The notes beneath the pieces were generated by a model. The model saw only the letters and a program-made list of their open reading frames with translations. It did not search any database and was not told the origin of the DNA. Below, one piece after another: positions 39,770-49,160 of a stretch of DNA of 64,000 bases. The DNA is from an uncultured bacterium (GTDB lineage: Bacteria; Myxococcota_A; Polyangia; Polyangiales; Houyiibacteriaceae): the NCBI GenBank assembly GCA_938024995.1, contig CALJDU010000069.1:35965-99964 (forward strand). The letters are read 5' to 3'. The number at the start of each line of letters is the position of its first letter. Position 1 is the stretch's first letter. Made by a program: the position numbers and the translations under genes.

Positions 39770-40477
39770 CTACTCGGTCGCGGGGTCGGCGGGCTCGGCG
39801 GCGAGCGGCATCATCGCGGCGCCGACGGGCGGGTCGCATTCAGGGCAGGCGTAGAGAGACGCGGCGATCACGCCGCCTTCGGTCGTGATGAGGAAGAGGT
39901 CTTCGGACTCTCCGCGGCGTCCGTCATGCGCGATGTCGTATTCGACCAAGCCATCTGCGGCGCGTCGACCAACGAGTGAGAAGCCCGCGTCGCCGAACTG
40001 GAACGTCTCGTCGGCTGCGCCGCACGCGTCCGTGACCGTGATTGTGTTCCCAACGCGGAGATCGAGAAACGTGGGGGTCGGCGCGATGGAGCAGCCAGAG
40101 AGCACTCCCTCGCCCAGGTCGCGGTCCACCACGTCCGACCGGCCCGCGCTGTTGAGCGCTTGGAGACGGGCGACGGACGAGTCGAACGGCGTCTCGAATT
40201 CAAAGCTACCGTCCTCGTTGACGGGGAACTTCAAAAAGCGCGAGCCGCTCCCGATGCCCACGTACTGAACCTCGTCCGCGCCTTCCATCGCGCCTTCCAG
40301 TCCGATCGCGCGAACGGTTTCTAACGCGTCGGAGACCTCAACGATGATCTTCTCTTCGTTCGCGATGGGCGGGTTTCCGCTCTCGGTGCCGACGCAGCCC
40401 AGTGTCAGCGGAACGGCGATCACGCTCGCAGCGAAGAGCGCGGTCGCGATCATGTGAAGGTAGGCGCGCGAGATCAT
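39770..40477 (-). CDS. Lipoprotein coupled to a TIGR02147 regulator
   Basis: The 235-residue product starts at ATG 40477 (TLGC lipobox). A larger upstream frame is open but the start is fixed by a 4-base overlap with the regulator stop. Seven to eight cysteines are spaced through the middle and end, including YACPECDPP. I recognise no domain. Its tight coupling to a regulatory gene suggests that the regulator controls or senses this envelope protein. Confidence 0.75.
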   Translation of the reverse strand: MISRAYLHMIATALFAASVIAVPLTLGCVGTESGNPPIANEEKIIVEVSDALETVRAIGLEGAMEGADEVQYVGIGSGSRFLKFPVNEDGSFEFETPFDSSVARLQALNSAGRSDVVDRDLGEGVLSGCSIAPTPTFLDLRVGNTITVTDACGAADETFQFGDAGFSLVGRRAADGLVEYDIAHDGRRGESEDLFLITTEGGVIAASLYACPECDPPVGAAMMPLAAEPADPATE

Positions 40478-41322
40478 GGGTTCTCCTTGGTGCCGCGTGT
40501 GAGCGGGAAGAGCTGGAAGTTGAGCTGGACCACCTGGGACGGGTCGGCGGCTTCTTCGGACATCGCGAGCAGCTCTTGCCGGAGCTCTTGAATGCGTCGC
40601 TTGACCAAGAGCAGCGCTCCGTCGTCGAGGCAGAGGGTGACCGAAGAGATATCGCGTTCCGCCGAGGGGACGAGGTCGATGGACTCCGCGGCGCGCTGCA
40701 TCATCACGCGGTGGTACTCGCCGATGTGAACCCACTTGGTCTCTTCGCCGGTCGACACCAACGTGTCCGTCGGGGACGCCGTGAGGTCCGGGTTGACCTT
40801 GAGCATGTCGAGCTCCTCCAGCACGCGGAGGCCTCGGGTGGCGTCCGCTTTCGTGATGGACGGGATCATCTGTTTCGCGATCCACTCGGGGTCAGCGCGA
40901 AACGAGTCGCTCAGGGCCAGCTCTCGGATCGCGGGGATGAACCACTCGCCGTGATAGGCGGCATGCGCGAGGTCAAGCTTCTGCGCGCGGCGGAACCCGC
41001 GATGACCGCTCAGTTCACGGTAACGACGGGCGCGCTCGGTCGAGGTCTTGGCCTGGTTGAACGCGACCAGGTGCTCAAAGAAGAGCAGGCCGTCGCCGTC
41101 GAGACCACAAGCGGCGCCGAAGCGCTGCGCCATGGCCGGAGTGAGGTTGCGGTCCCCATCGATCACCAGCTTCAAGTAGTTGGGCGACTTGAGGCCGGCG
41201 AGGCGAGAGAACACGCGGTACGAGAAGCCACGGCCGGAGGCCTTCTTCGCGTCGTAGTACGCGCGGAGGTAGTCCCGGTAGTCGAGGTAGTCGAAGACCT
41301 CTATGTCAGCCGGCGTCGCCAC
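40474..41322 (-). CDS. TIGR02147-family putative transcriptional regulator
   Basis: The 282-residue product matches the TIGR02147/DUF4423-type pattern: FDYLDYRDYLRAYYDAKK at the N-terminus, LAGLKSPNYLKLVIDG, EWFIPAIRELA and a C-terminal SSVTLCLDD segment. An N-terminal helix-turn-helix-like region is present (RVFSRLAGLKSPNYLKL). The family was first seen as paralogues in Fibrobacter, and function is unproven. It starts two-gene transcription with the lipoprotein. A GTATAC pair lies 55 bases upstream. Confidence 0.78.
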   Translation of the reverse strand: MATPADIEVFDYLDYRDYLRAYYDAKKASGRGFSYRVFSRLAGLKSPNYLKLVIDGDRNLTPAMAQRFGAACGLDGDGLLFFEHLVAFNQAKTSTERARRYRELSGHRGFRRAQKLDLAHAAYHGEWFIPAIRELALSDSFRADPEWIAKQMIPSITKADATRGLRVLEELDMLKVNPDLTASPTDTLVSTGEETKWVHIGEYHRVMMQRAAESIDLVPSAERDISSVTLCLDDGALLLVKRRIQELRQELLAMSEEAADPSQVVQLNFQLFPLTRGTKENP

Positions 41323-41376
41323 AACTCATAGATACGCCGCAACCACGGCGCATGCACGCCTTTGGACATCGAAAAT

Positions 41377-41393
41377 GTATACGGATAGTATAC
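41377..41393. promoter_or_regulatory. Paired GTATAC palindromes upstream of TIGR02147 gene
   Basis: GTATAC occurs at 41377-41382 and 41388-41393, spaced 11 bp (about one helix turn), with a third copy at 41473-41478. The arms are symmetric. This could be an operator for autoregulation, or overlap a promoter. Confidence 0.4.
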
Positions 41394-41599
41394 GAATGGC
41401 GTTGAAATGTCTCGTAAGTGTCCGGATTTACTCGTTGCAAGCGCCCGGTTTTCGGAGTCGCTACGTCGAACGGTATACAGCAAGGCGTCGTGCCAGCGCG
41501 CGTGCTGGACACCGCCGAGACGGAAGATGGCAAACGGGAGCGGGTGACCTCGCGGCGTCGCGCGTTTCCGCATACTTCACTTCCATCGGGGCGCTCCGT

Positions 41600-42721
41600 T
41601 CATGGGCCGAAGAGACCGAGATACCACTCGATGATCACCTCGCCGAAGAACAAGTACTCAAGCGCGGCGAGCGCGAGGAACGGCCCGAAGGGGATCTTCG
41701 CCGGACCGGACTCGTCGTCCGCGTTAGAGGCGCTGGTGGCTTCGGGGATGTCGACCGTGTCTTCCGCCTCTGCTGCGCCAGCCGACGCGGCGTCGCCGTC
41801 GGAATCTGCCGCCACCTGATCATCGACGGTGACCCGAACATGCGCTGTCCCTTCGAAGAGAACCAGAGTGAGCGGTTGATCTTCAACCAGCGCGTCGCTC
41901 TTCACGATCGGTCGGCTCGTCTCATCGAGCGCCACCGCGAACCCGGGGTCGAGAAAGATGTCTTCCGGCTTGACCGGATCGTCGACCGAGCGCTTCGGTC
42001 CCAGTTGGGCACCGGTGAGCGTCGTGATGAGAGTCGCGAGCACGCCTTGGAGCGAGCCCGCGAAGATGGCGAAGGCCGCGCCTTGCCAACCGAGGAACGC
42101 GCCGATCATTAGCAAGAGCTTGGAGTCGCCTTCGCCCATTCCGCGTCGCCCGAACAAGCGTTCGTAGGTCCATACAAAGAGCAGCTGGATGACCAGGTAC
42201 GCGCCGCCGGCCCCAAGAAGCGCGCTCTCGAGCCCGGGACCGACGCGCAAGGGTGCGGTCGCCAACCCAAGCGCGGCTCCGGGTAAGCTCACCTCGTCGG
42301 GGATCTCCATCCACTCGAGGTCGACGAATGTCGCGACCACCAAGCCGCACGCGAAGATGAAGTAGAGCAGCGTCTCAAGCGCCACGGACGCCATGGTCGC
42401 GTCGATGGGCGCGCGTACGATGAATTGCTCCGCGATGGCCAGACACAAGACCGCGCCGATGAGCTCAACGAGCGCATAGCGCCCGGTGAGCTTCTCGCCG
42501 CAACAGGCCGTCTTCCCCTTGAGCGCGATGAAACCGAAAATCGGGACGTTGCGCCACGCTTGGATGGGCGTCTTGCAGTGGGGGCAGTGGCTCGGCGGCG
42601 ACACGACGGACATGTCGCGTGGCCAGCGATAGATCGCGACGTTGAGGAAGCTGCCCCAGAGCGCGCCGAAGACGAACGCGAGGGCGCGGATGAACCAGGG
42701 AGGGAGTTCGTGTGCGAGCAC
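41600..42721 (-). CDS. Prepilin peptidase (A24) with large cytosolic insert
   Basis: This bitopic-to-multi-pass aspartyl protease cleaves type IV prepilin and pseudopilin leaders. From the GTG start at 42721 it is 373 residues; the frame remains open upstream to 42838, but that stretch does not look like protein and the start is uncertain. GSFLNV near residue 23, Asp134 in VDLEW and GEGD (196-199) are the peptidase signature. CPHC (46-49) is intact but the second zinc cysteine pair is CC instead of CxxC (73-74). Residues about 240-338 are a non-family acidic insert before the conserved IPFGPFL segment. Confidence 0.88.
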   Translation of the reverse strand: MLAHELPPWFIRALAFVFGALWGSFLNVAIYRWPRDMSVVSPPSHCPHCKTPIQAWRNVPIFGFIALKGKTACCGEKLTGRYALVELIGAVLCLAIAEQFIVRAPIDATMASVALETLLYFIFACGLVVATFVDLEWMEIPDEVSLPGAALGLATAPLRVGPGLESALLGAGGAYLVIQLLFVWTYERLFGRRGMGEGDSKLLLMIGAFLGWQGAAFAIFAGSLQGVLATLITTLTGAQLGPKRSVDDPVKPEDIFLDPGFAVALDETSRPIVKSDALVEDQPLTLVLFEGTAHVRVTVDDQVAADSDGDAASAGAAEAEDTVDIPEATSASNADDESGPAKIPFGPFLALAALEYLFFGEVIIEWYLGLFGP

Positions 42722-43003
42722 GGCGTGAGAGTAGGCGACCTTTTGGTCGCGCGGGAAGAACGTCGTCGGGAACGGCGTGATTCCGCGGGCGCGAGAATGA
42801 CAATCTGGCGGCCGTAGGCGACGTCTTTGGGCCGCCACCGCCCGAGACGGTCACGCACGACAACACCTCGTTTCCTCGCGCCATGGGCGCTGCGGTGTTT
42901 CGAGCCGACCCGGTCAGCTCGGCGAGCGCGACGATCTTGCTGGACGACGGGCGCGGACACGCGAACAAACATCACGTGACCGCGCCGTCCCTGTGCCTGC
43001 TGG
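42722..43003. other. Gap upstream of prepilin peptidase
   Basis: This gap contains the upstream continuation of the prepilin-peptidase frame and probable promoter sequence for that gene on the minus strand. I see no other gene in it. Confidence 0.4.
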
Positions 43004-43918
43004 CTAGAACTTGCCGTTCGCGTGCGCCATGTCGGCCGGGATCGCCGAGATGACGTCCCAGTGCTCGACGATCTTCCCGCTCTCGATGCGGAAGAGGTCA
43101 TAGAACGCCGTCGGCGTGTCGCCCATGGTTCCCTCTGACATCGTCAGGACGAAGTTTCCTTCGGCGATCACTTTGTGTACGCGCGTGTAGGTGAGCGCTT
43201 GGCCTGCCTCTGCCATCGCCGCGAACGCCGGTCCGATCGCCTCGAGCCCGTCCGCGATCTTCGGGTTGTGCTGCAGATACGCACCGGGGTCCGCGACGAT
43301 GTAGTCCGTAATGGTGTCGAAGCGCCCATTGATGAGCACCTCTCGCGCGAACGCTTCGACGAGCGCCTTGTTCGCGGCCGTCTGGTTCACATCAGACACC
43401 TGAGCAGGACCGTCCGTCATCGACCGGCCCGAGGCGGTCTGCGCGGGCGGAGCTTGAAGGTTGTCCCAGTGTTCCGCGACGCGACCGTTCTCCATGCGGA
43501 AGACGTCAAAGCCGACGAGGGTCTCCGCGCCAAACGCTTGCGCGTTCTCGTACGTGCTGTGCATGACGACCAGGTCCCCTTCGCCGAAGACGCGGTGCGT
43601 GGTCACGCGAAGCCCGGCCTCCTGGAGCGCGGGGAGGAAGCCGAGGAGAGGCGCGGCTCCGGTTGGGACGCCTGGGTTGTGCTGGATGTAGTCGGGGGCG
43701 AGGAGCGCCTCGGACGCTTCGACGTCGAAGTCGACGAACATCGCGTTAACCGCGCGCTGGGCGAGCTCCTTGTTGCCGAGCGGGAGCACGGCAGCAACGG
43801 CGACCTCCGCCGGGATGTCGATGGGAGTGGTCGACGCGGCTGTGGAGTCGTTGCTTCCGCAGGCCGCGATGGCGACGAGGGCAAGGGTGAACGCGAGAGC
43901 TTTCATGTGATGGTTCAT
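43004..43918 (-). CDS. Tandem SnoaL-like lipoprotein
   Basis: The 304-residue product has a lipobox AAC near Cys20 and, after it, two SnoaL/NTF2-like domains (about residues 45-160 and 185-295). Each holds the AxNxP-like HNPGVP or HNPKI turn and a VFRMENG or LFRIESG strand. The catalytic role of such proteins ranges from cyclases to hydrolases, and the substrate is unknown. It is divergent from a LysR regulator with only 65 bases between starts, so the regulator probably controls it. Confidence 0.83.
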   Translation of the reverse strand: MNHHMKALAFTLALVAIAACGSNDSTAASTTPIDIPAEVAVAAVLPLGNKELAQRAVNAMFVDFDVEASEALLAPDYIQHNPGVPTGAAPLLGFLPALQEAGLRVTTHRVFGEGDLVVMHSTYENAQAFGAETLVGFDVFRMENGRVAEHWDNLQAPPAQTASGRSMTDGPAQVSDVNQTAANKALVEAFAREVLINGRFDTITDYIVADPGAYLQHNPKIADGLEAIGPAFAAMAEAGQALTYTRVHKVIAEGNFVLTMSEGTMGDTPTAFYDLFRIESGKIVEHWDVISAIPADMAHANGKF

Positions 43919-43971
43919 AGCTACTCACTACTCACTGAGTGGTATGCGTGCGATGATGGAGTGCGCATGAT

Positions 43972-43992
43972 AATATTCGTCACGTGAATATT
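43972..43992. promoter_or_regulatory. Perfect inverted repeat at LysR start (LysR box candidate)
   Basis: AATATTC and GAATATT flank a 7-base spacer, which includes a T-N11-A pattern typical of LysR-type binding sites. It spans the GTG start of the LysR gene and lies in the divergent promoter with the SnoaL-like gene. Confidence 0.65.
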
Positions 43993-44913
43993 GCGCCGCT
44001 GGACGGTCTCGACCTGAATCTCCTCGTCACGCTCGCGGCGGTCTTGCGCGCGGAGAGCGTGAGTGACGCCGCGCGCGCGCTCGGGAAGTCGCAGCCGACG
44101 GTGAGCCGCGCGCTCGCTCAGCTCCGGATCGCGTTTGACGATCCGCTCCTCGTTCGCACCGGTCGCGGGATGGAGCTCACGCCGACCGCGGTGAGCCTGC
44201 AGGAGCCGCTTCGTCACGCGCTCGGCAGCTTGGAGCGCCTTCGGCAGATCCGCGAGTTTGATCCCGCGACCGACAACCGGACGTTTCGCATTATGCTGCC
44301 AGATGTTCTCGGTGGCGGATCATTGACGACGCTCCACCAGCGGATGCAGGTCGCTCCCAAAGCGCGCCTCACGGTCGTTGGGTACGAGGGCGACGCGGAG
44401 ACGCGGCTGCTCGGCGGGAAAGTGGACCTCGTGGTTGGCGCGCTCGACCTCAAGCACCCGGACTTCTACACGAACCGCACGGACCGCCCGATCGGCTGGA
44501 GCGTGATCGCAGGACCGCTGCACGTCGCGTATGGCGGGCGGATGACGAAGAAGCGTTGGCTCGCGTCACAACACGTGCAGCTCGTTCCCGGTGAGCGTCC
44601 TGAGGTCTTGGGGCTCGTCGACGAGTTCTTGCGTGACCATGGGCTTGAGCGCGACGTTGTGATCCGCATCGGCTATCTGCACGGGCTGGCCCAGCTGGTC
44701 GCGAGCACCCGTTTGGTCGCGACGCTCCCGACACCGACCGCCCGCTTTTGGGCGCGTCACCGAGATGTTCGCGTCTTCCCGCACCCGCTCAAGTCGCTCC
44801 CTCGCTTCCACATCAAGATGACCTGGCACGCGACCCAACATCGAGACCCCGGGTACCGGTGGTTTCGGGACGTCGCGACCGACACGATCCGTGATTACGC
44901 GGAACGAATGTAG
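43984..44913 (+). CDS. LysR-family transcriptional regulator
   Basis: The 309-residue protein begins with GTG 43984 and a classic LysR helix-turn-helix (GLDLNLLVTLAAVLRAESVSDAARALGKSQPTVSRALAQL). The substrate-binding domain follows from about residue 95. It is the divergent partner of the SnoaL-like lipoprotein, and the inverted repeat at its own start suggests autoregulation. The ligand is unknown. A weak terminator lies just after its stop. Confidence 0.95.
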   Translation: MNIAPLDGLDLNLLVTLAAVLRAESVSDAARALGKSQPTVSRALAQLRIAFDDPLLVRTGRGMELTPTAVSLQEPLRHALGSLERLRQIREFDPATDNRTFRIMLPDVLGGGSLTTLHQRMQVAPKARLTVVGYEGDAETRLLGGKVDLVVGALDLKHPDFYTNRTDRPIGWSVIAGPLHVAYGGRMTKKRWLASQHVQLVPGERPEVLGLVDEFLRDHGLERDVVIRIGYLHGLAQLVASTRLVATLPTPTARFWARHRDVRVFPHPLKSLPRFHIKMTWHATQHRDPGYRWFRDVATDTIRDYAERM

Positions 44914-44945
44914 GTCAGCCCAACAACGGGCGCGCTGACGAAGAG

Positions 44946-44975
44946 AGCGAGGGACCTGCGCGCTCGCTACTCTTT
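44946..44975 (+). terminator. Weak terminator after LysR gene
   Basis: AGCGAG (44946-44951) pairs with CTCGCT (44963-44968) with an 11-base loop, followed by CTCTTTTG. The stem is short. Confidence 0.4.
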
Positions 44976-45013
44976 TGCCAATTGCACATACGCGCCGCTG
45001 CCCGGCGAATCAG

Positions 45014-46003
45014 TCAGTCGATGTCGAGGACGACCTTCCCGATCGCTTTTCCGGACATCAAGTATTCGTGAGAGGCGTCGACCTGCTCGAGCGTGAAGCG
45101 CTTGTCGTCGACCAACGGCGTGATGCGTCCAGCGTCGACGAGGTTCGCGACGCGCGTAAGGATCTCGCCGTGGTGGTCGAGCCTCTCGCTCGTGAGCATC
45201 GGGATCAGCATGAAGATGACGTGGAGGCTCGCGCTCTTGAGGTGGAGCGGAGTCAGATCGGGGGTCGCCTCGATCGACACGGTCGTGGCGCATCGTCCGT
45301 AGTTGGCCAGTGCCGCGATCGACGACGCGATGTTGTCTCCACCGATCGTGTCGAAGACGACATCGAAGCCCCCTCCTGGCAGCGACCCCGCGAGCTCAAC
45401 GACGTCTTGCTCGCGATAGTTGATGGTCTCATCTGCGCCGAGGCGTCTCGCGATCGCGGCCTTCTCCGGCGTCGACACGGTGGTGTAGACGACCGCGCCG
45501 GCCGCCTTCGCGAGCTGCACGCCAATGTGCCCCACGCCCCCCGTTCCTCCGTGCACGAGGACGCGCTCGCCAGCTTGGACACGCGCGCGGTCCACCAAGG
45601 CTTCCCACGCCGTGATCGCGACAAGGGGGAGCGCGGCCGCTTCGCGGAAGGAGAGGTTCGCGGGCTTCTTCGCGAAGAGGCGCGCGTCGCCGACCATTCG
45701 CTGGGAGTACGAACCGTCGCGACCGACCAACCCGCCCGCGCAGCCGTAGACCGCGTCTCCCTCGGCGAACCGGGTCACGCTCGCGCCGACCGCGACGACC
45801 TCTCCCGCGGCGTCGCAACCGAAGACGTGCGGCGCGCTCGGTGCGATCGGCATGCTGCCGGGGCGGAGCTTCACGTCTACCGGGTTGACTCCCGCGGCCT
45901 TTACGCGAATCGCGATCTCATTGGGGCCCGGCGCGGCGTCCGGCTTGTCGAACATCTCAAAGGGGACCCCTTCTCCAAGGGTCGCGAGTCGCATGGCTTT
46001 CAT
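45014..46003 (-). CDS. Zinc-independent quinone oxidoreductase (MDR family)
   Basis: The 329-residue product is a medium-chain dehydrogenase/reductase of the NADPH:quinone reductase type. Features are the GCDAAGEVVAVG and FAEGDAVYG segments of the catalytic domain, the Rossmann motif GGTGGVGHIGVQLAK near residue 155, and FDTIGG. The zinc-coordinating cysteines of alcohol dehydrogenases are absent. It reduces quinones or similar enones with NADPH. No operon partner is evident. Confidence 0.93.
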   Translation of the reverse strand: MKAMRLATLGEGVPFEMFDKPDAAPGPNEIAIRVKAAGVNPVDVKLRPGSMPIAPSAPHVFGCDAAGEVVAVGASVTRFAEGDAVYGCAGGLVGRDGSYSQRMVGDARLFAKKPANLSFREAAALPLVAITAWEALVDRARVQAGERVLVHGGTGGVGHIGVQLAKAAGAVVYTTVSTPEKAAIARRLGADETINYREQDVVELAGSLPGGGFDVVFDTIGGDNIASSIAALANYGRCATTVSIEATPDLTPLHLKSASLHVIFMLIPMLTSERLDHHGEILTRVANLVDAGRITPLVDDKRFTLEQVDASHEYLMSGKAIGKVVLDID

Positions 46004-46062
46004 GCGCGGAGCGTACTCAGCTCACTCGCGAAGAGCCATCACTGAGCGCGGTCTGCGCAGCT

Positions 46063-47457
46063 CTATTCAAAGAGCGTCGAGAGGGCGCGGGGCAAGGTCT
46101 TCACGGGGATGAGCGTGAGCCCCTTTTTCTCTTGCTTGGTCAGCCGATCCATTTGTCCGGCGGGCATCACGACGTTTTTGAACCCGAGCTTGCGCGCTTC
46201 CATCAAGCGCGCGCCGATGCGGGGAACCGCGCGGATCTCGCCCGCCAGGCCGACCTCTCCGAACGCGACGACGTCTTGGCCAATCGGGCGGTCGTAGAGC
46301 GACGAAACAACCGCGATGGCGATGGCCAAATCGAGCGCGCGCTCATCGATGCGAGCGCCTCCTGCGACCGACGCGAAGACGTCCCGATCCAGCACGTGGA
46401 TCTCGGCTTTGCGCTCCAGGACCGCCAGGAGGATCGCGAGCCGGTTGCCGTCGAGCCCGCTCACGACACGCCTGGCCGCGCCGTACGCCGCGGGTGCGAC
46501 CAAGGCTTGCACCTCGACCAAGAGCGGACGGCTGCCTTCTGCGGTGGCCGCGACGACCGAACCGGCCGCTTGGTCTGGACGCTCCGCCAAAAAGAGCGCG
46601 CTGGGATCTGGGACCTCGCGGAGCCCTTGCTCGACCATCTCGAACACGCCGACCTCGTGCGCGGGACCGAAGCGGTTCTTGGTCGCGCGGACCATCCGAA
46701 ACGCGTGGCTCCGGTCACCCTCGAAAGAGAGCACGGTGTCGACGAGATGCTCCAGAACTTTGGGCCCGGCGATGGCGCCGTCTTTGGTGACGTGACCGAT
46801 CAAAAAGAGCGCGATGCCTTTCGCTTTGGCGAGCTCGATCAGGCGGCTCGCGACTTCGCGGAGCTGGCTCACGGTGCCTGGCGCGGAGGTGAGCTCGGTG
46901 GCGCGGAGCGTCTGGATGGAGTCGATGACCGCGATCTCGGGCGGCTCCATACGAAGCGCTTCGGTGGCCTCGTCGAGCTCCGTCGTCGCGAGCACGATCA
47001 CGTCTTCCACGCCGGGGAGGGCGCCGCTCTTCGCGAGCCTGCGTCCGCGCAGCGCGACCTGCGCCGCGCTCTCTTCGCCGGTGACATACACCGCGCGCTT
47101 GCCTTGCTTTGCGATCGCGGCGAGGGCCTGCATCAAGAGCGTGCTCTTTCCGATGCCGGGGTCTCCGCCCAAGAGCGCCACGCCGCCTGCGACCGCGCCG
47201 CCTCCGAGCGCGCGATCGAGCTCCGCGATTCCGGTGGGGATCCGTCGCGCTTGATCGGTGTCGATGTCCGCGAGCCGCTTGGCCTTGCTCCGGCTGCGCG
47301 ACGCCGCGCGCACTTGGCCGGCGGTAGCCTTGACCGTCTGCTGCTCCTCCATCGTGTTCCACTCACCGCACCCGGAGCAGCGGCCCATCCAGCGCGCGCT
47401 CTCGTGACCGCACTCTGTGCAGCGGAAGGAGGTCTTGAGTTTCTTTGCTTTGGCCAT
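46063..47457 (-). CDS. radA: DNA repair ATPase RadA
   Basis: RadA helps RecA in branch migration and recombination repair. The 464-residue product has an N-terminal zinc finger (C13, C16, C27, C30), Walker A GGDPGIGKS with K104, the KNRFG motif near residue 260, and a C-terminal Lon-protease-like domain (VSGLDGNRLAILLAVLERK region). Length is normal. It lies downstream of gmk, yicC and DUF507 genes on the same strand with 72 bases between it and gmk. Confidence 0.97.
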   Translation of the reverse strand: MAKAKKLKTSFRCTECGHESARWMGRCSGCGEWNTMEEQQTVKATAGQVRAASRSRSKAKRLADIDTDQARRIPTGIAELDRALGGGAVAGGVALLGGDPGIGKSTLLMQALAAIAKQGKRAVYVTGEESAAQVALRGRRLAKSGALPGVEDVIVLATTELDEATEALRMEPPEIAVIDSIQTLRATELTSAPGTVSQLREVASRLIELAKAKGIALFLIGHVTKDGAIAGPKVLEHLVDTVLSFEGDRSHAFRMVRATKNRFGPAHEVGVFEMVEQGLREVPDPSALFLAERPDQAAGSVVAATAEGSRPLLVEVQALVAPAAYGAARRVVSGLDGNRLAILLAVLERKAEIHVLDRDVFASVAGGARIDERALDLAIAIAVVSSLYDRPIGQDVVAFGEVGLAGEIRAVPRIGARLMEARKLGFKNVVMPAGQMDRLTKQEKKGLTLIPVKTLPRALSTLFE

Positions 47458-47529
47458 GTGAGGTTGTCGCGCGCGGACGCACCGCGTCTCTCGTCAGAAC
47501 GAACGAGTCGGCGACGAGTGAAAGAGTAG

Positions 47530-48153
47530 CTAGGTGCCGCGGATCAGCTCTTCAGCCACGCCCGCCATGCGCCAACGGCGACAGCGCTCGGCTTGGATAA
47601 CGCCCTTGAGCGCGGAGAGCGCGGTCTGGAGATCGTCGTTCACGATGAGGTAGTCGAAGAAGGGATAGTGGCGGATCTCTTCGGGCGCGTTCCCGATGCG
47701 CTTCTTGATGCTCGCGGGCGCGTCCGTCGCGCGACCTTCCAAGCGTCGCTGCAGCTCGCCCATGGACGGCGGGAGGATGAACACGGCGACCGCGTCTCGG
47801 TACTTCGCTTTGATTTGACGCGCGCCTTGGTAGTCGACGTCGAAGAGCAGGGCGGCCTTCTGGTCTTGCTGCGCGCGCGCGATCTCATGGACCGCGGTGC
47901 CATAGAAGTTGCCGTGGACCTCGGCCCACTCGGCGAACTCGCCCGCGTCGACCATCTGCTTGAACTTGTCCTGACTCACGAAGTGGTAGTCCTGGCCGTC
48001 GACCTCGTTCAGCCGCGGCGAGCGCGTGGTGTGCGACACCGAGAAGCGCAGGTCCTGGAAGTCCTGGAGCAAGCGATGCGTCAGCGTCGTCTTCCCCGCG
48101 CCGGAAGGCGAGCTGATGATGAGGAGCAGCAGTGAGTTCAACTCGTTCGTCAT
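47530..48153 (-). CDS. gmk: Guanylate kinase
   Basis: Gmk phosphorylates GMP to GDP, essential for GTP supply. The 207-residue product has the P-loop SSPSGAGKTTL near residue 15, the SHTTRSPRLNEVDGQDYHF GMP-binding stretch and LDVDYQGARQIK. Length is normal. It is 38 bases from yicC on the same strand, a gene order (yicC-gmk) common across bacteria. Confidence 0.98.
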   Translation of the reverse strand: MTNELNSLLLLIISSPSGAGKTTLTHRLLQDFQDLRFSVSHTTRSPRLNEVDGQDYHFVSQDKFKQMVDAGEFAEWAEVHGNFYGTAVHEIARAQQDQKAALLFDVDYQGARQIKAKYRDAVAVFILPPSMGELQRRLEGRATDAPASIKKRIGNAPEEIRHYPFFDYLIVNDDLQTALSALKGVIQAERCRRWRMAGVAEELIRGT

Positions 48154-48190
48154 AACGTTCCTTTCAGACTCGTGCTCGGTCCCGCTCCGA

Positions 48191-49063
48191 CTAGAGGACG
48201 TTTAGCGCTTGCTCACGCATTCGTTCGAGGGCGGACTTGAGCGTGATCACCATCGGCGTGATGGTCGCGTCCTGGATCTTGGAGCCGATGGTGTTCGACT
48301 CGCGACCCATCTCCTGAAGCAAGAACTCGAGCTTGCGGCCGACCGCCGAGTCGCTCGTGAGGAGGTCCGCGAACTGCGCGCAGTGTGAACGAAGCCGAGT
48401 GAGCTCCTCGGCCACATCGGCGCGATCCGCGAGAAGCGCGAGCTCAAGCTCAAGGCGCCGGTCGTCGACCACCGAGGCGTGTTCACCGACGAGCTCGGCG
48501 ACGCGGCTCTTCAGACGCTCGCTCCGCTGCTCAAGCAGGGTCGGGAGGTGTGCGGTGAGCGCGTCGCAGGTGTCTACGACCTGCGCGAGGAGTGTCTTGA
48601 GGTCTTCCGCCAAGGCGACCCCTTCCTTGGCGCGCATGATCTCCAGCTCGGCGCACGCGGCCGTCGTCGCCTCGTGAAGCGCACGCTCACACTCTTCGCG
48701 ATCGAGCGGCGCCGACTCGCTGAAGAGGCTCGGAACTGACGACAGCAATGACAACGGGAGGTCGGCTCCCGGGGCGAGCTCATCGCGAAGCGACGCGAGC
48801 TGAGAGAAGGCGTCACGCGCCCGCGCGGCGTCGAGGGTGAGCGCGCCGGCGCTTCGGGTCAGGTCGCAGGCGACCGAGACGCGTCCGCGGGTCGCCGAGC
48901 GCTTGATGATCGCTTCGACCGCAGCCGCGTGTGGCGCGAGCGCGCCGAGACGGCTCTGCACATCACAGAAGCGGTGATTGACCGCGCGCAGCTCGATCGT
49001 CAGGGTCGCGCCGGTCAGCGTGGCGTGACCCGAGCCATGACCTGTCATGCTGCGGAGACTCAT
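48191..49063 (-). CDS. YicC-family endoribonuclease
   Basis: The 290-residue product starts SLRSMTGHGSG and matches YicC (SMTGFG- N-terminus in relatives), with the RAVNHRFCDVQSRL segment near residue 27 and the DUF1732 C-terminal domain ending in MREQALNVL. YicC has been shown to be a single-strand RNA endonuclease in E. coli. Residues near 148-160 (MRAKEGVALAEDL) resemble the conserved REGxxL helix. It is upstream of gmk. Confidence 0.93.
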   Translation of the reverse strand: MSLRSMTGHGSGHATLTGATLTIELRAVNHRFCDVQSRLGALAPHAAAVEAIIKRSATRGRVSVACDLTRSAGALTLDAARARDAFSQLASLRDELAPGADLPLSLLSSVPSLFSESAPLDREECERALHEATTAACAELEIMRAKEGVALAEDLKTLLAQVVDTCDALTAHLPTLLEQRSERLKSRVAELVGEHASVVDDRRLELELALLADRADVAEELTRLRSHCAQFADLLTSDSAVGRKLEFLLQEMGRESNTIGSKIQDATITPMVITLKSALERMREQALNVL

Positions 49064-49160
49064 GGTCGTGGGTGTAACACGGAGGTGTGACGCTCTGCTG
49101 CTCGAGCCAGCCGTTTGGAGCCTCCCCCACGCTCCGCCGTTCTCTACTTCCGGCCAAGTT

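Noticed and set aside
42722..42838. Longer N-terminus of the prepilin peptidase
   Set aside because: The added 39 residues (Arg/Pro-rich, no signal or conserved start) do not resemble the family; the start at 42721 was preferred.
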